Origin: Spirochaeta isovalerica
GTDB taxonomy: Bacteria; Spirochaetota; Spirochaetia; DSM-2461
DNA: 64,000 nucleotides
NCBI RefSeq assembly: GCF_014207565.1
Contig: NZ_JACHGJ010000005.1
Coordinates: 62,001 to 126,000, forward strand
Direction: 5' to 3'
Below are positions 35,585-42,733 of this stretch, piece after piece. Position 1 is the first letter of the stretch, and every line of letters begins with the position of its first letter. The position numbers were made by a program, and so were the translations under genes. Below the pieces are notes generated by a model, which had not been told where the DNA came from, did not search any database, and worked only from the letters and a program-made list of their open reading frames with translations.

Positions 35585-35613
35585 AGACTAAGCCTTCAGC
35601 AAGGCGCTGTCAA
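35585..35613 (-). promoter_or_regulatory. Candidate promoter of nfeD-floA operon
   Basis: TTGACA (35613-35608), 17-bp spacer that includes the inverted repeat GCCTT-GCTG-AAGGC, then TAGTCT (35590-35585, weak -10). Confidence 0.5.
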
Positions 35614-35663
35614 AGGTGAAGAAAATATATCAATCATTATATAATGATTATTTTAGAATCCAT

Positions 35664-36893
35664 TCAATCCACATCGGGATACTGCTTCTTGACCTGCAGG
35701 ATGTGAGGCAGAATATCAAAGAAAATATCGATAAGCTCGGGATCGAATTTTTTTCCGCGTGTCTTCCTCAGTTCCTCATAGACCCTTTCTTCATCCCAGG
35801 CTTCTTTGTAGACACGGCGACAAGAAAGAGCATCGTAGACATCGGCAAGGGAAACGATTCTGGCCATGATGGGGATTTCCTCCCCTTCCAATCCTCTCTT
35901 GCCGCCGGCGTTTACTTCCGAATCCAGAGGTCGGCCGGTTTCGAGGTCGATGTGTCCGGGATAACCGCTGCCGTCCCAGTTTTCATGATGATACAGCGAT
36001 ATTTCCATGGACATCTGATCGAACTCCGACTGTTTGCCGAAAAAGAGCTGAGCCCCGATATAGGCATGGGACTGCATAATGAGGAATTCCTCTTCGGTGA
36101 AGCGTCCCGGCTTTTTCAGGATAAGGTCGGAGATCCCCACTTTCCCCACATCGTGAAGCATGGCCGCCATGCGGAGAATATCCTTGTTCTTTTCAATTTC
36201 GCCCTGATCGATCTTCTTCCGACGGGCCCATTCTTCATAGAGCTCCACGGCATAACCGGCGACTCTTTTTACATGAGGACCCGTTTCCTTCGGGTCCCGC
36301 ATCTCGGCCATCTGTATCATCCGGAGCAGAAGCTGCCGGGTCATCTGGGCGCGCTGGATGGCAACGGTGGCCACACTGGCGAAATGCATCAAAAAGGATT
36401 CGTCGGTTTTTTTGAAACGGACGATGTTTCCCTCATCATCTTTAGCATTGATCAGCTGGAGAACACCCAGAACCTCGCCCTGGTTGGAAACGAGGGGAAT
36501 GGTCAGAGAGGAAACGCACTTGTAATTGGATTTCTCATCGTACCAGGTGCTGTAGCTGTAGGGTTTGGATTTGGGGATGTTGTACATATCAGGAATATTG
36601 AGCGGTATCTGGTTCGCCGCGACATATCCTGAAATGGACTCTTCATTTATGTCTACGGTGAAATAGGAGTAAATCAGTTTCTGTCCGGGATCCAGCTCCT
36701 TCCGCTTCGTATCGTTATGGGAGTACTTGAAACTGAGTTTCCCTTTCTCTTTGATATAGAGAGTCCCCGCATCAGCATTAGCGGATCGCCGTGCTTCGTA
36801 GAGAACCCGGTCCAGAAGCAAATCGAGGTCCTGCACTCTATTGAGATCGGAATCAATTTCAAGAATTCGTTTAATTTTGTTTTTTACTGCCAT
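35664..36893 (-). CDS. GAF-HD-GYP putative cyclic-di-GMP phosphodiesterase
   Basis: 409 residues. N-terminal GAF domain (about 20-180; NADAGTLYIKE, YDEKSNYKCVSSLTIPL) and C-terminal HD-GYP domain (about 200-400). The HD motif is AAMLHDVGKVGI, the distal His pair is YHHENWDGSGYPG, and the last motif is VSLADVYDAL. Expected to hydrolyse cyclic-di-GMP in response to a GAF ligand. AGGAG lies 14 nt before the ATG, too far for certainty about how it is translated. Confidence 0.93.
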   Translation of the reverse strand: MAVKNKIKRILEIDSDLNRVQDLDLLLDRVLYEARRSANADAGTLYIKEKGKLSFKYSHNDTKRKELDPGQKLIYSYFTVDINEESISGYVAANQIPLNIPDMYNIPKSKPYSYSTWYDEKSNYKCVSSLTIPLVSNQGEVLGVLQLINAKDDEGNIVRFKKTDESFLMHFASVATVAIQRAQMTRQLLLRMIQMAEMRDPKETGPHVKRVAGYAVELYEEWARRKKIDQGEIEKNKDILRMAAMLHDVGKVGISDLILKKPGRFTEEEFLIMQSHAYIGAQLFFGKQSEFDQMSMEISLYHHENWDGSGYPGHIDLETGRPLDSEVNAGGKRGLEGEEIPIMARIVSLADVYDALSCRRVYKEAWDEERVYEELRKTRGKKFDPELIDIFFDILPHILQVKKQYPDVD

Positions 36894-36941
36894 AATCTGA
36901 ATGCAATCTCCTGACCGCTTTGGTTAACCCCTGTTAGATAA

Positions 36942-37226
36942 TTATGAGCCGGAAAAATCAACTACCGCCCTTTCAGCCGCAACGGAACCGATAAATTTCT
37001 TCACTTCCATATGGTCAGGGTGAACCTGATAGGAATCAAGGGCATCTTTCGATTCATGTGTTGAAATAAGAACCACATCCCATGCTGCATCGCTTCTATT
37101 AGTATCGGCCCCTGCCTCTATACTGATTAGTCCGGGAATTTTCCCTTCCAGATTTTTCAGTCTCCTGACGACCTCATCTCCCTCTGAGATATTTTTCAAC
37201 TTCCACATAACAACATGACTGATCAT
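36942..37226 (-). CDS. Dabb (stress-responsive A/B barrel) domain protein
   Basis: 94 residues, dimeric ferredoxin-like Dabb family: start MISHVVMWKLK, LKNLEGKIPGL, DVVLISTHESKDALDSYQ and HPDHMEVKKFI. Function in bacteria is unclear. No clear ribosome site. Confidence 0.88.
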   Translation of the reverse strand: MISHVVMWKLKNISEGDEVVRRLKNLEGKIPGLISIEAGADTNRSDAAWDVVLISTHESKDALDSYQVHPDHMEVKKFIGSVAAERAVVDFSGS

Positions 37227-37320
37227 AAACAGGTTATCCTCACTATCATTTATAATATACCTTCAGCTCAATATTCCAATAAATAATCGAATAAAGGCGC
37301 GAAGACCCGCGCTGCCGGAA

Positions 37321-37350
37321 TTGACACGCCCATCTGTTCGGTTATATCAT
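37321..37350 (+). promoter_or_regulatory. rpsD promoter
   Basis: TTGACA at 37321-37326. The -10 is either TATATC (37343-37348, spacer 16) or TATCAT (37345-37350, spacer 18). Confidence 0.65.
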
Positions 37351-37358
37351 GGGAACCC

Positions 37359-37372
37359 GGTTCGTATGAACC
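37359..37372 (+). promoter_or_regulatory. Leader hairpin upstream of rpsD
   Basis: GGTTC-GTAT-GAACC in the predicted 5' leader. S4 often represses its own mRNA, so this may be part of such a structure. That is an inference only. Confidence 0.4.
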
Positions 37373-37403
37373 AGAGAAATATTTTAAAGGGTAAGGTGTA
37401 GTA

Positions 37404-38021
37404 ATGGCAAGAAATACCAAAGCGAAAGGTAAAATTGTCCGCCGTCTCGGTGTCAATATTTATGGTAACCATAAATACGATAAATTACTGAAAAAGAAAC
37501 CTCACGGTCCCGGTGTAGAAAAAGGGAAGAGAATCAGAAAGAAAGAGAGCGACTACGGTAAGCAGCTCGTTGAAAAGCAGAAAATCAGATTTGCTTACGG
37601 CGTAAGCGAAAAGCAGTTCTACAACGTCTTTCTTCACGCGAAAAGACTGAAAGGTCTTACGGGTGACAACATGATGATCCTCCTCGAAAGAAGACTGGAC
37701 AACGTTGTTTACAGACTCGGTATGGCACAGAGCCGCGCTCAGGCCAGACAGTTCGTAAACCACGGACATATCAGACTGAACGGCAAGAGATCCGACATTC
37801 CTTCGATGATTGTCAAAGAGGGCGACGAGATCCTTGTTAAAGATAACGATGCAACCAAAAAAGTCCTGAGAGAGTGCGTTTCCAAAAACGACAGAACTGT
37901 TCCTTCATGGCTCAGCTTCTCCGAAGACGCCCTCAAAGGCAAAGTCGAAAGACTTCCCTTCAGAGTTGATATCGACTCCGTTGCCAATGAGCAGATGGTC
38001 GTCGAGTTCTACTCCAAATAA
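37404..38021 (+). CDS. rpsD: 30S ribosomal protein S4
   Basis: 205 residues. Primary 16S rRNA binder that starts 30S assembly. Start MARNTKAKGKIVRRLG, S4 RNA-binding domain with ERRLDNVVYRLGMAQSRAQARQ and HGHIRLNGKRSDIPS. Ribosome site AAGGTG precedes the ATG. It stands alone, not in the alpha or S13-S11-S4 operon, as in several other phyla. It is followed by its own terminator. Confidence 0.98.
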   Translation: MARNTKAKGKIVRRLGVNIYGNHKYDKLLKKKPHGPGVEKGKRIRKKESDYGKQLVEKQKIRFAYGVSEKQFYNVFLHAKRLKGLTGDNMMILLERRLDNVVYRLGMAQSRAQARQFVNHGHIRLNGKRSDIPSMIVKEGDEILVKDNDATKKVLRECVSKNDRTVPSWLSFSEDALKGKVERLPFRVDIDSVANEQMVVEFYSK

Positions 38022-38080
38022 AGCATCATAATGACCGACACATTGTGTCGTTTGTTCGATGCGATTTTAATGCATCTCAT

Positions 38081-38110
38081 AAAAGAGAGTCCTCCGGGGC
38101 TCTTTTTTTT
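38081..38110 (+). terminator. rpsD terminator
   Basis: AAAAGAG(AGTCC TCC GGGG)CTCTTTT stem-loop followed by a run of T. Confidence 0.85.
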
Positions 38111-38129
38111 TCTTTCTCTTCCCGGATAA

Positions 38130-38158
38130 TTGACTGCCTGTCTAAACAGAATTATACT
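38130..38158 (+). promoter_or_regulatory. umuDC promoter with internal operator-like palindrome
   Basis: TTGACT (38130-38135), 17-bp spacer, TATACT (38153-38158), then 6 nt to the umuD ATG, with no ribosome site. The spacer contains CTGT-CTAA-ACAG (38138-38149), a perfect 4-bp-arm dyad placed where a LexA-type repressor would block polymerase. Confidence 0.75.
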
Positions 38159-38164
38159 TAACAT

Positions 38165-38593
38165 ATGATTAGTTTTATTTTTTCCCCGGTACAGATTGCC
38201 CCGGTCGTGGAAGTCCCTCTTTTCTGCGATCTGATCAAGGCGGGATTCCCCTCGCCTGCCGACGATTACTCGGACAGCTCTCTCGATTTCAACGAGTACC
38301 TTATAAAAAACCGCGCGTCCACCTTCATCGTCCGCGTCCAGGGCGATTCCATGATCGGAGCGGGAATCGACACGGGGGACCTTCTCGTCGTGGACCGTTC
38401 CATCAGGCCGGAAACGGGGCGGATCGTCATAGCCGTCGTCGACGGCGAATTTACCGTCAAAAGGCTCCACCGGGAGCTGGGCCGATGGTGCCTCCTCCCG
38501 GAAAACCCCGACTACCCCGTCATTGAAATCGGCGACGAAACTGATTTTCAGGTGTGGGGGGTTGTCACCCACGCCATCCACAGCTTTCTATGA
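38165..38593 (+). CDS. umuD: UmuD-like error-prone repair subunit/LexA-family autoprotease
   Basis: 142 residues. The Ser-Lys dyad is visible: Ser in [10 protein letters not shown], Lys in FTVKRLH. The self-cleavage dipeptide Ala-Gly lies in LIKAGFPSP. Cleaved UmuD' would join UmuC to form DNA polymerase V during SOS. The start agrees with the E. coli N-terminus as I recall it. It overlaps umuC (ATGA). Confidence 0.93.
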   Translation: MISFIFSPVQIAPVVEVPLFCDLIKAGFPSPADDYSDSSLDFNEYLIKNRASTFIVRVQGDSMIGAGIDTGDLLVVDRSIRPETGRIVIAVVDGEFTVKRLHRELGRWCLLPENPDYPVIEIGDETDFQVWGVVTHAIHSFL

Positions 38594-39837
38594 AATACGC
38601 GCTGGTGGACTGCAATACCTTCTACGCCTCCTGCGAAAAGGTTTTCCGTCCCGACCTGAAGAATAAGCCGGTCATTGTCCTCTCCAATAACGACGGGTGC
38701 GTTGTCGCCATGAGCCGCGAAGCCAAAGCTCTGGGGATCCCCCGGGGGATTCCTCTTTTCAAAGTGGAATCCCATATAAAGAAATATGATATTGCTGTCT
38801 TTTCTTCCAATTACACACTCTATCACGACTTGTCGTCCCGTGTTATGAATATCCTGCGGAATTTCGCCTCGGAACTGGAGATATACTCCATCGACGAAGC
38901 TTTTCTCATTCTGGGAGGAGAAAGCCAGGATGATATCGCCCGGCTCATCCGGGGAACGGTTATGACCTGGACGGGAATTCCCGTCTCCGTGGGCATAGGA
39001 CCGACGAAAACTCTGGCCAAGGCGGCCAACAAGGTGGCAAAGAAGAGGCCGGAAGGCTATTTTGACTTCAGCAGCAGCGACAGCCGGCTTTTCCTCAAAG
39101 AGCTGGAAGTGGGTGATATCTGGGGAATCGGCCGCCAGTACCAGGCCTTTCTCAACAGGAACGGAATCTTTACGGCACTCCAGCTGACGCAGCAGAGCGA
39201 CTCATGGGTAAAGAAGAACCTCACCATGGTGGGACTGAGAACAAAATGGGAGCTGGAGGGGAAACCGTCCATAGACATGGAGCAGGCCCCTCCCCCGAAA
39301 AAGGGCATCCTCTCCTCCAAAAGCTTCAGCTACCCCGTTACGGACCTTCTGGATCTGATGGAGGCGGCGGCCGATTACGGGACAACGGCAACGGAAAAAC
39401 TGAGGAAGCAGAAATCGGTCTGCCGCTATGTGAACATATCCGTATCGACCAATTACTTCCGTCAGGGAGACCGGCAGTACTCCAATGCGGCCACCATTGA
39501 ACTGGCGGTACCAAGCGCCTACCCCCCCGATATCATCAGCGCGGCGAGGCGCGGATTGGAACAGATCTACCGCAAAGGGTTCAAATACAAGAAAATAACC
39601 GTCTACCTCACGGGAATAGAGGATGAGAACAGAGGCCAGCTGGATCTGTTCCTGAAGGAGGATCCGAGAAAATACCGTGTCATGGAATCGGTGGACCGGA
39701 TCAACCGGAAATACGGACGGAATACGGTTAACTGCATGAACATCCGGGAGACGAGCCACTGGCAGATGAAAAGGGAGCAGCTCTCACCGCGCTACACGAC
39801 GAACTGGAATGAATTGCCTCTTATCTCCGCAGGATAA
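38590..39837 (+). CDS. umuC: UmuC-like Y-family DNA polymerase V subunit
   Basis: The start is ATG 38590 ([19 protein letters not shown]), overlapping the umuD stop. Catalytic residues: [34 protein letters not shown] and [17 protein letters not shown]. The UmuC-type C-terminus follows ([19 protein letters not shown]). 415 residues. Performs translesion synthesis with UmuD'. Confidence 0.96.
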   Translation: MKYALVDCNTFYASCEKVFRPDLKNKPVIVLSNNDGCVVAMSREAKALGIPRGIPLFKVESHIKKYDIAVFSSNYTLYHDLSSRVMNILRNFASELEIYSIDEAFLILGGESQDDIARLIRGTVMTWTGIPVSVGIGPTKTLAKAANKVAKKRPEGYFDFSSSDSRLFLKELEVGDIWGIGRQYQAFLNRNGIFTALQLTQQSDSWVKKNLTMVGLRTKWELEGKPSIDMEQAPPPKKGILSSKSFSYPVTDLLDLMEAAADYGTTATEKLRKQKSVCRYVNISVSTNYFRQGDRQYSNAATIELAVPSAYPPDIISAARRGLEQIYRKGFKYKKITVYLTGIEDENRGQLDLFLKEDPRKYRVMESVDRINRKYGRNTVNCMNIRETSHWQMKREQLSPRYTTNWNELPLISAG

Positions 39838-39843
39838 AGTCAT

Positions 39844-39872
39844 TGTACAAGAATGGTTATTCTAACTATAAT
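39844..39872 (+). promoter_or_regulatory. Promoter of the sigma-54 activator gene
   Basis: TGTACA (39844-39849), 17-bp spacer, consensus TATAAT (39867-39872), then 6 nt (AAACAT) to the ATG at 39879. No ribosome site. Confidence 0.7.
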
Positions 39873-39878
39873 AAACAT

Positions 39879-41267
39879 ATGTCACAAATGTCCGTGCTAA
39901 TAGTCGAAGATGATAATCTCCAGAGAAAATACATTGAATCTCTCTTCGGAGAGATTAAGCAGCCCGTTTTTGAGTTATTCTCAGCCGATAGCGTGGAGCC
40001 GGCTCTTGAAATCGTCAGGGGAAGAAACATCGACCTCATTCTGACTGATTATATGATGCCCGGCGGTTCCGGTATGGACCTTTTGAAGTCGGTAAAAGAG
40101 ATCAACCCCCATATAGATGTGGCTATGCTCACAGCCCAGACTGATATCCAGGTAGCTGTTGATCTCATGAAGGAGGGCGCCCGGGATTATCTGACAAAAC
40201 CGGTTACCGCTCCCATGCTTCAGAAGCTGCTTCTCTCTGTAGAAGAAAAAAGCCTTCTTGTCAGAGAAAACAGAATGCTAAGGGAACAGCTGGAGGAAAA
40301 ACACGGATTCCAATCCATCATTTCCCAGAGCGGCACCATGGAAAACATACTGAATACGGCCTGGAGGATCTCCGCCAGCGACGCATCGGTTCTCATAACC
40401 GGTGAAAGCGGAACCGGAAAGGAAATGCTGGCCAATGCCATTCACTACGCCAGCTCGCGCAAGGATAAAATCATGCGGGTGGTCAACATTGCCGCTCTGT
40501 CGGAAACGCTTATCGACAGCGAGCTCTTCGGTCATGTGAAGGGAGCTTTTACCGGAGCGGTAAGTGAAAAAAGCGGTGTTTTTGAAATAGCCGACGGAGG
40601 AACCCTTTTTATCGATGAAGTGGGCGACATCCCCATGACAGTCCAGGTCAAACTCCTCCGCACCATTCAATTCGGGCAGATCCAGAAGGTCGGCTCGGAA
40701 AAACTTGAAACCTGTGATATACGGATAATCGCCGCGACGAACAAAGATCTGAAGAAAATGATTGAAGAGGGAACATTCCGGCAGGACCTCTATTACAGAC
40801 TGAATGTCGTGCATATCGATATTCCGCCCTTACGGCTGAGAAAAGCGGATATCAGTCCGCTGATCAATCACTTTGTGGAAAAGTTCAGCCACAAAAATCA
40901 CAAAGAAATAACCGGCGTGTCCCATGACGCCATGGATGCCCTGATGAAGTACGACTATCCCGGCAATATACGGGAACTTGAAAATATCATCGAGAGAGCC
41001 GTTATCTTCAGCCGCTCCAATACGATTAAAATGATCGATCTGCCTCCGCTCATTGATATGGCCCGCGATGAGAAAAACAGCCGGGTCCTCATCAACAAAA
41101 ACTTTGATGAACTGATGAACAGCTATGAAACGGATCTCATTGTCCAGGCGATGAAAGAATCGGAAGGAAACAAAAGCGAAGCGGCGAGAAAGCTCGGCAT
41201 CAGCGAAAGAAGAATACGTTCCAGGATTCAGATTCTGCAAATAGATACGACCGAATGGGATAATTGA
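39879..41267 (+). CDS. Sigma-54-dependent response regulator (NtrC family)
   Basis: The start is ATG 39879 (MSQMSVLIVEDDN); ATG 39888 is an alternative. 462 residues: receiver domain (about 1-120, acceptor Asp in LILTDYMMPGG), AAA+ domain (about 140-370) with Walker A GESGTGKE, the sigma-54-contacting GAFTGA loop and Walker B GTLFIDEVGD, and a Fis-type helix-turn-helix (NKSEAARKLGISERRI). No kinase gene is adjacent. A sigma-54 promoter and chaperone-usher operon start 237 bp downstream, so these are its likely targets. Confidence 0.95.
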   Translation: MSQMSVLIVEDDNLQRKYIESLFGEIKQPVFELFSADSVEPALEIVRGRNIDLILTDYMMPGGSGMDLLKSVKEINPHIDVAMLTAQTDIQVAVDLMKEGARDYLTKPVTAPMLQKLLLSVEEKSLLVRENRMLREQLEEKHGFQSIISQSGTMENILNTAWRISASDASVLITGESGTGKEMLANAIHYASSRKDKIMRVVNIAALSETLIDSELFGHVKGAFTGAVSEKSGVFEIADGGTLFIDEVGDIPMTVQVKLLRTIQFGQIQKVGSEKLETCDIRIIAATNKDLKKMIEEGTFRQDLYYRLNVVHIDIPPLRLRKADISPLINHFVEKFSHKNHKEITGVSHDAMDALMKYDYPGNIRELENIIERAVIFSRSNTIKMIDLPPLIDMARDEKNSRVLINKNFDELMNSYETDLIVQAMKESEGNKSEAARKLGISERRIRSRIQILQIDTTEWDN

Positions 41268-41272
41268 GATCC

Positions 41273-41316
41273 TTCTCGTCATAAATGTCGAATAAAAACG
41301 ATAAAGACGACGAGAA
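41273..41316. promoter_or_regulatory. Candidate enhancer (UAS) for the sigma-54 activator
   Basis: Two-part inverted repeat: TTCTCGTC-N7-TCG, 8-nt centre, CGA-N7-GACGAGAA. It lies about 170 bp before the predicted sigma-54 start site, a usual enhancer distance. There is no T run, so it is not a terminator. Confidence 0.6.
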
Positions 41317-41442
41317 TAGATATACTATGTGAAAATTCACCCGAAAACCGGAAAGCATTTTCCTTCAATATCCGGCGATAAAGGCCCCCCAGATCCTTTC
41401 CCTATCCTTTTTTTACCATTTTATACATTTTTTTGTTTTTTT

Positions 41443-41458
41443 TGGCACACTTAATGCA
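41443..41458 (+). promoter_or_regulatory. Sigma-54 promoter of the pilus operon
   Basis: TGGCACACTTAATGCA matches the -24/-12 consensus TGGCAC-N5-TTGCA with one difference (ATGCA for TTGCA) and the correct 10-bp gap between the GG and GC dinucleotides. The subunit ATG follows 45 bp on, with its own ribosome site. Confidence 0.85.
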
Positions 41459-41503
41459 TATAGATTACCGTAAACAAAATTAAACAACCTAAAGAGGTAT
41501 AAA

Positions 41504-41971
41504 ATGAGAAATATGAAATTTATTTTGACGCTGGCTGTTGCAGCCTTCATTTCCCTTCCCGCTATGGCAGACACGACAGGAACACTGACCCTTACCGGAA
41601 CGGTAGATAGCAATATGGCAATTGTCGTAACACCGGTAGATGGTGTGTATAACGATCTGGACCTTCTAAATGATGCTTCGAATCTGAAAGTCGCAACTGT
41701 AACGGAAATCAGTAACTCAGCTTACACAGTCACCGTCTCTTCGGACAATTCGTCAGAGCTGGCCGGACCAAGTGATTCTCTGGCTTACACGCTTACCTAC
41801 GACGGTGCATCCATAGATCTGACTTCCGGATCAGCGGTTATCACCAATACAACCACCGTCACAGATGCTGACGGCCTGGACAAGGATCTCAACATATCCT
41901 ATACGGGAAATCCCGCTCTCCCTTCCGGAACTTACACGGATACACTGACATTTACAATTGCAGCACCTTAA
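41504..41971 (+). CDS. Pilus major subunit, SCPU/Csu-like
   Basis: 155 residues. Signal peptide (1-23, LPAMAD), then an all-beta domain with repeats of Thr/Ser-rich strands (GTLTLTGTVDSNMAIVV) and the typical terminal strand SGTYTDTLTFTIAAP of spore-coat-U/archaic fimbrial subunits. It contains no Cys, unlike many such subunits. Ribosome site AGAGG. First gene after the sigma-54 promoter, as expected for the most abundant subunit. Confidence 0.82.
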   Translation: MRNMKFILTLAVAAFISLPAMADTTGTLTLTGTVDSNMAIVVTPVDGVYNDLDLLNDASNLKVATVTEISNSAYTVTVSSDNSSELAGPSDSLAYTLTYDGASIDLTSGSAVITNTTTVTDADGLDKDLNISYTGNPALPSGTYTDTLTFTIAAP

Positions 41972-42007
41972 TTCACCTGCTATTCTATAAACAGGACTAG
42001 AGGAAGT

Positions 42008-42733
42008 ATGAAAAGAAAAACAGTCATATACACAATTCTGCTCTTAATGATAAGCGTTCCGCTGTTTTCTTTTCAACTGACTCCCATTTCTACAGACATG
42101 TCTACAACTGGATCGGGATCAGTAAAAAACTTCACGGTTATCAACAGCAATGAAGATATCATTGCTGTTCAAATGAGCATATATTCGCGCTCGACAACCC
42201 TTGAGGGAGATGAGATAAACGAACCGGCAGACGATCTGTTTATCATCTATCCTTCCCAGATTATCCTGAAACCCGGAGAGAACCAGATTGTAAAGGTTCA
42301 ATGGAAAGGAATGGCGGATATCACATCGGAGTTGCCTTTCAGGATTATTGCCGAGCAGCTTCCGGTAAACTTCTCAACAGAAGACAATGAGTCCGGCGGA
42401 CTGAAAATAATGTTCCGCTATATTGGCTCGGTTTATGTAAAATCAAAATCGATGAAGCCTGATGTCATTGTGGAATCTCTTACTGCCGTCGATGACGGAA
42501 AACTCCGCCTGGTTCTCAGCAATAAAGGGCAAGCCCATGGGATTCTTAGTAATTTAAGTCTTCAAATCACCGATAATATGGGAAGCGATCCTCTGATCCT
42601 ATCCGGGCCTGATCTCGAGGGGATCGAAGGGGAAAACATCCTGGCCGGTGAAAAAAGACAATTCTTCATCTCCCGGCCTCCAGAAGTAACTGACGGAGAG
42701 CTGAATGCTGTCATTTTCTATCAAGATCACTAA
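42008..42733 (+). CDS. Periplasmic pilus chaperone (archaic chaperone-usher type)
   Basis: 241 residues with signal peptide (1-22). Two Ig-like domains as in PapD/CsuC. The edge strand/linker region is FIIYPSQIILKPGENQIVKVQW (positions about 78-99), with the conserved Tyr-Pro, Pro-Gly and Gln. It would donate a beta strand to subunits in the periplasm. The gene is 36 bp after the subunit gene, and its end overlaps the usher start by 29 bp. Confidence 0.88.
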   Translation: MKRKTVIYTILLLMISVPLFSFQLTPISTDMSTTGSGSVKNFTVINSNEDIIAVQMSIYSRSTTLEGDEINEPADDLFIIYPSQIILKPGENQIVKVQWKGMADITSELPFRIIAEQLPVNFSTEDNESGGLKIMFRYIGSVYVKSKSMKPDVIVESLTAVDDGKLRLVLSNKGQAHGILSNLSLQITDNMGSDPLILSGPDLEGIEGENILAGEKRQFFISRPPEVTDGELNAVIFYQDH

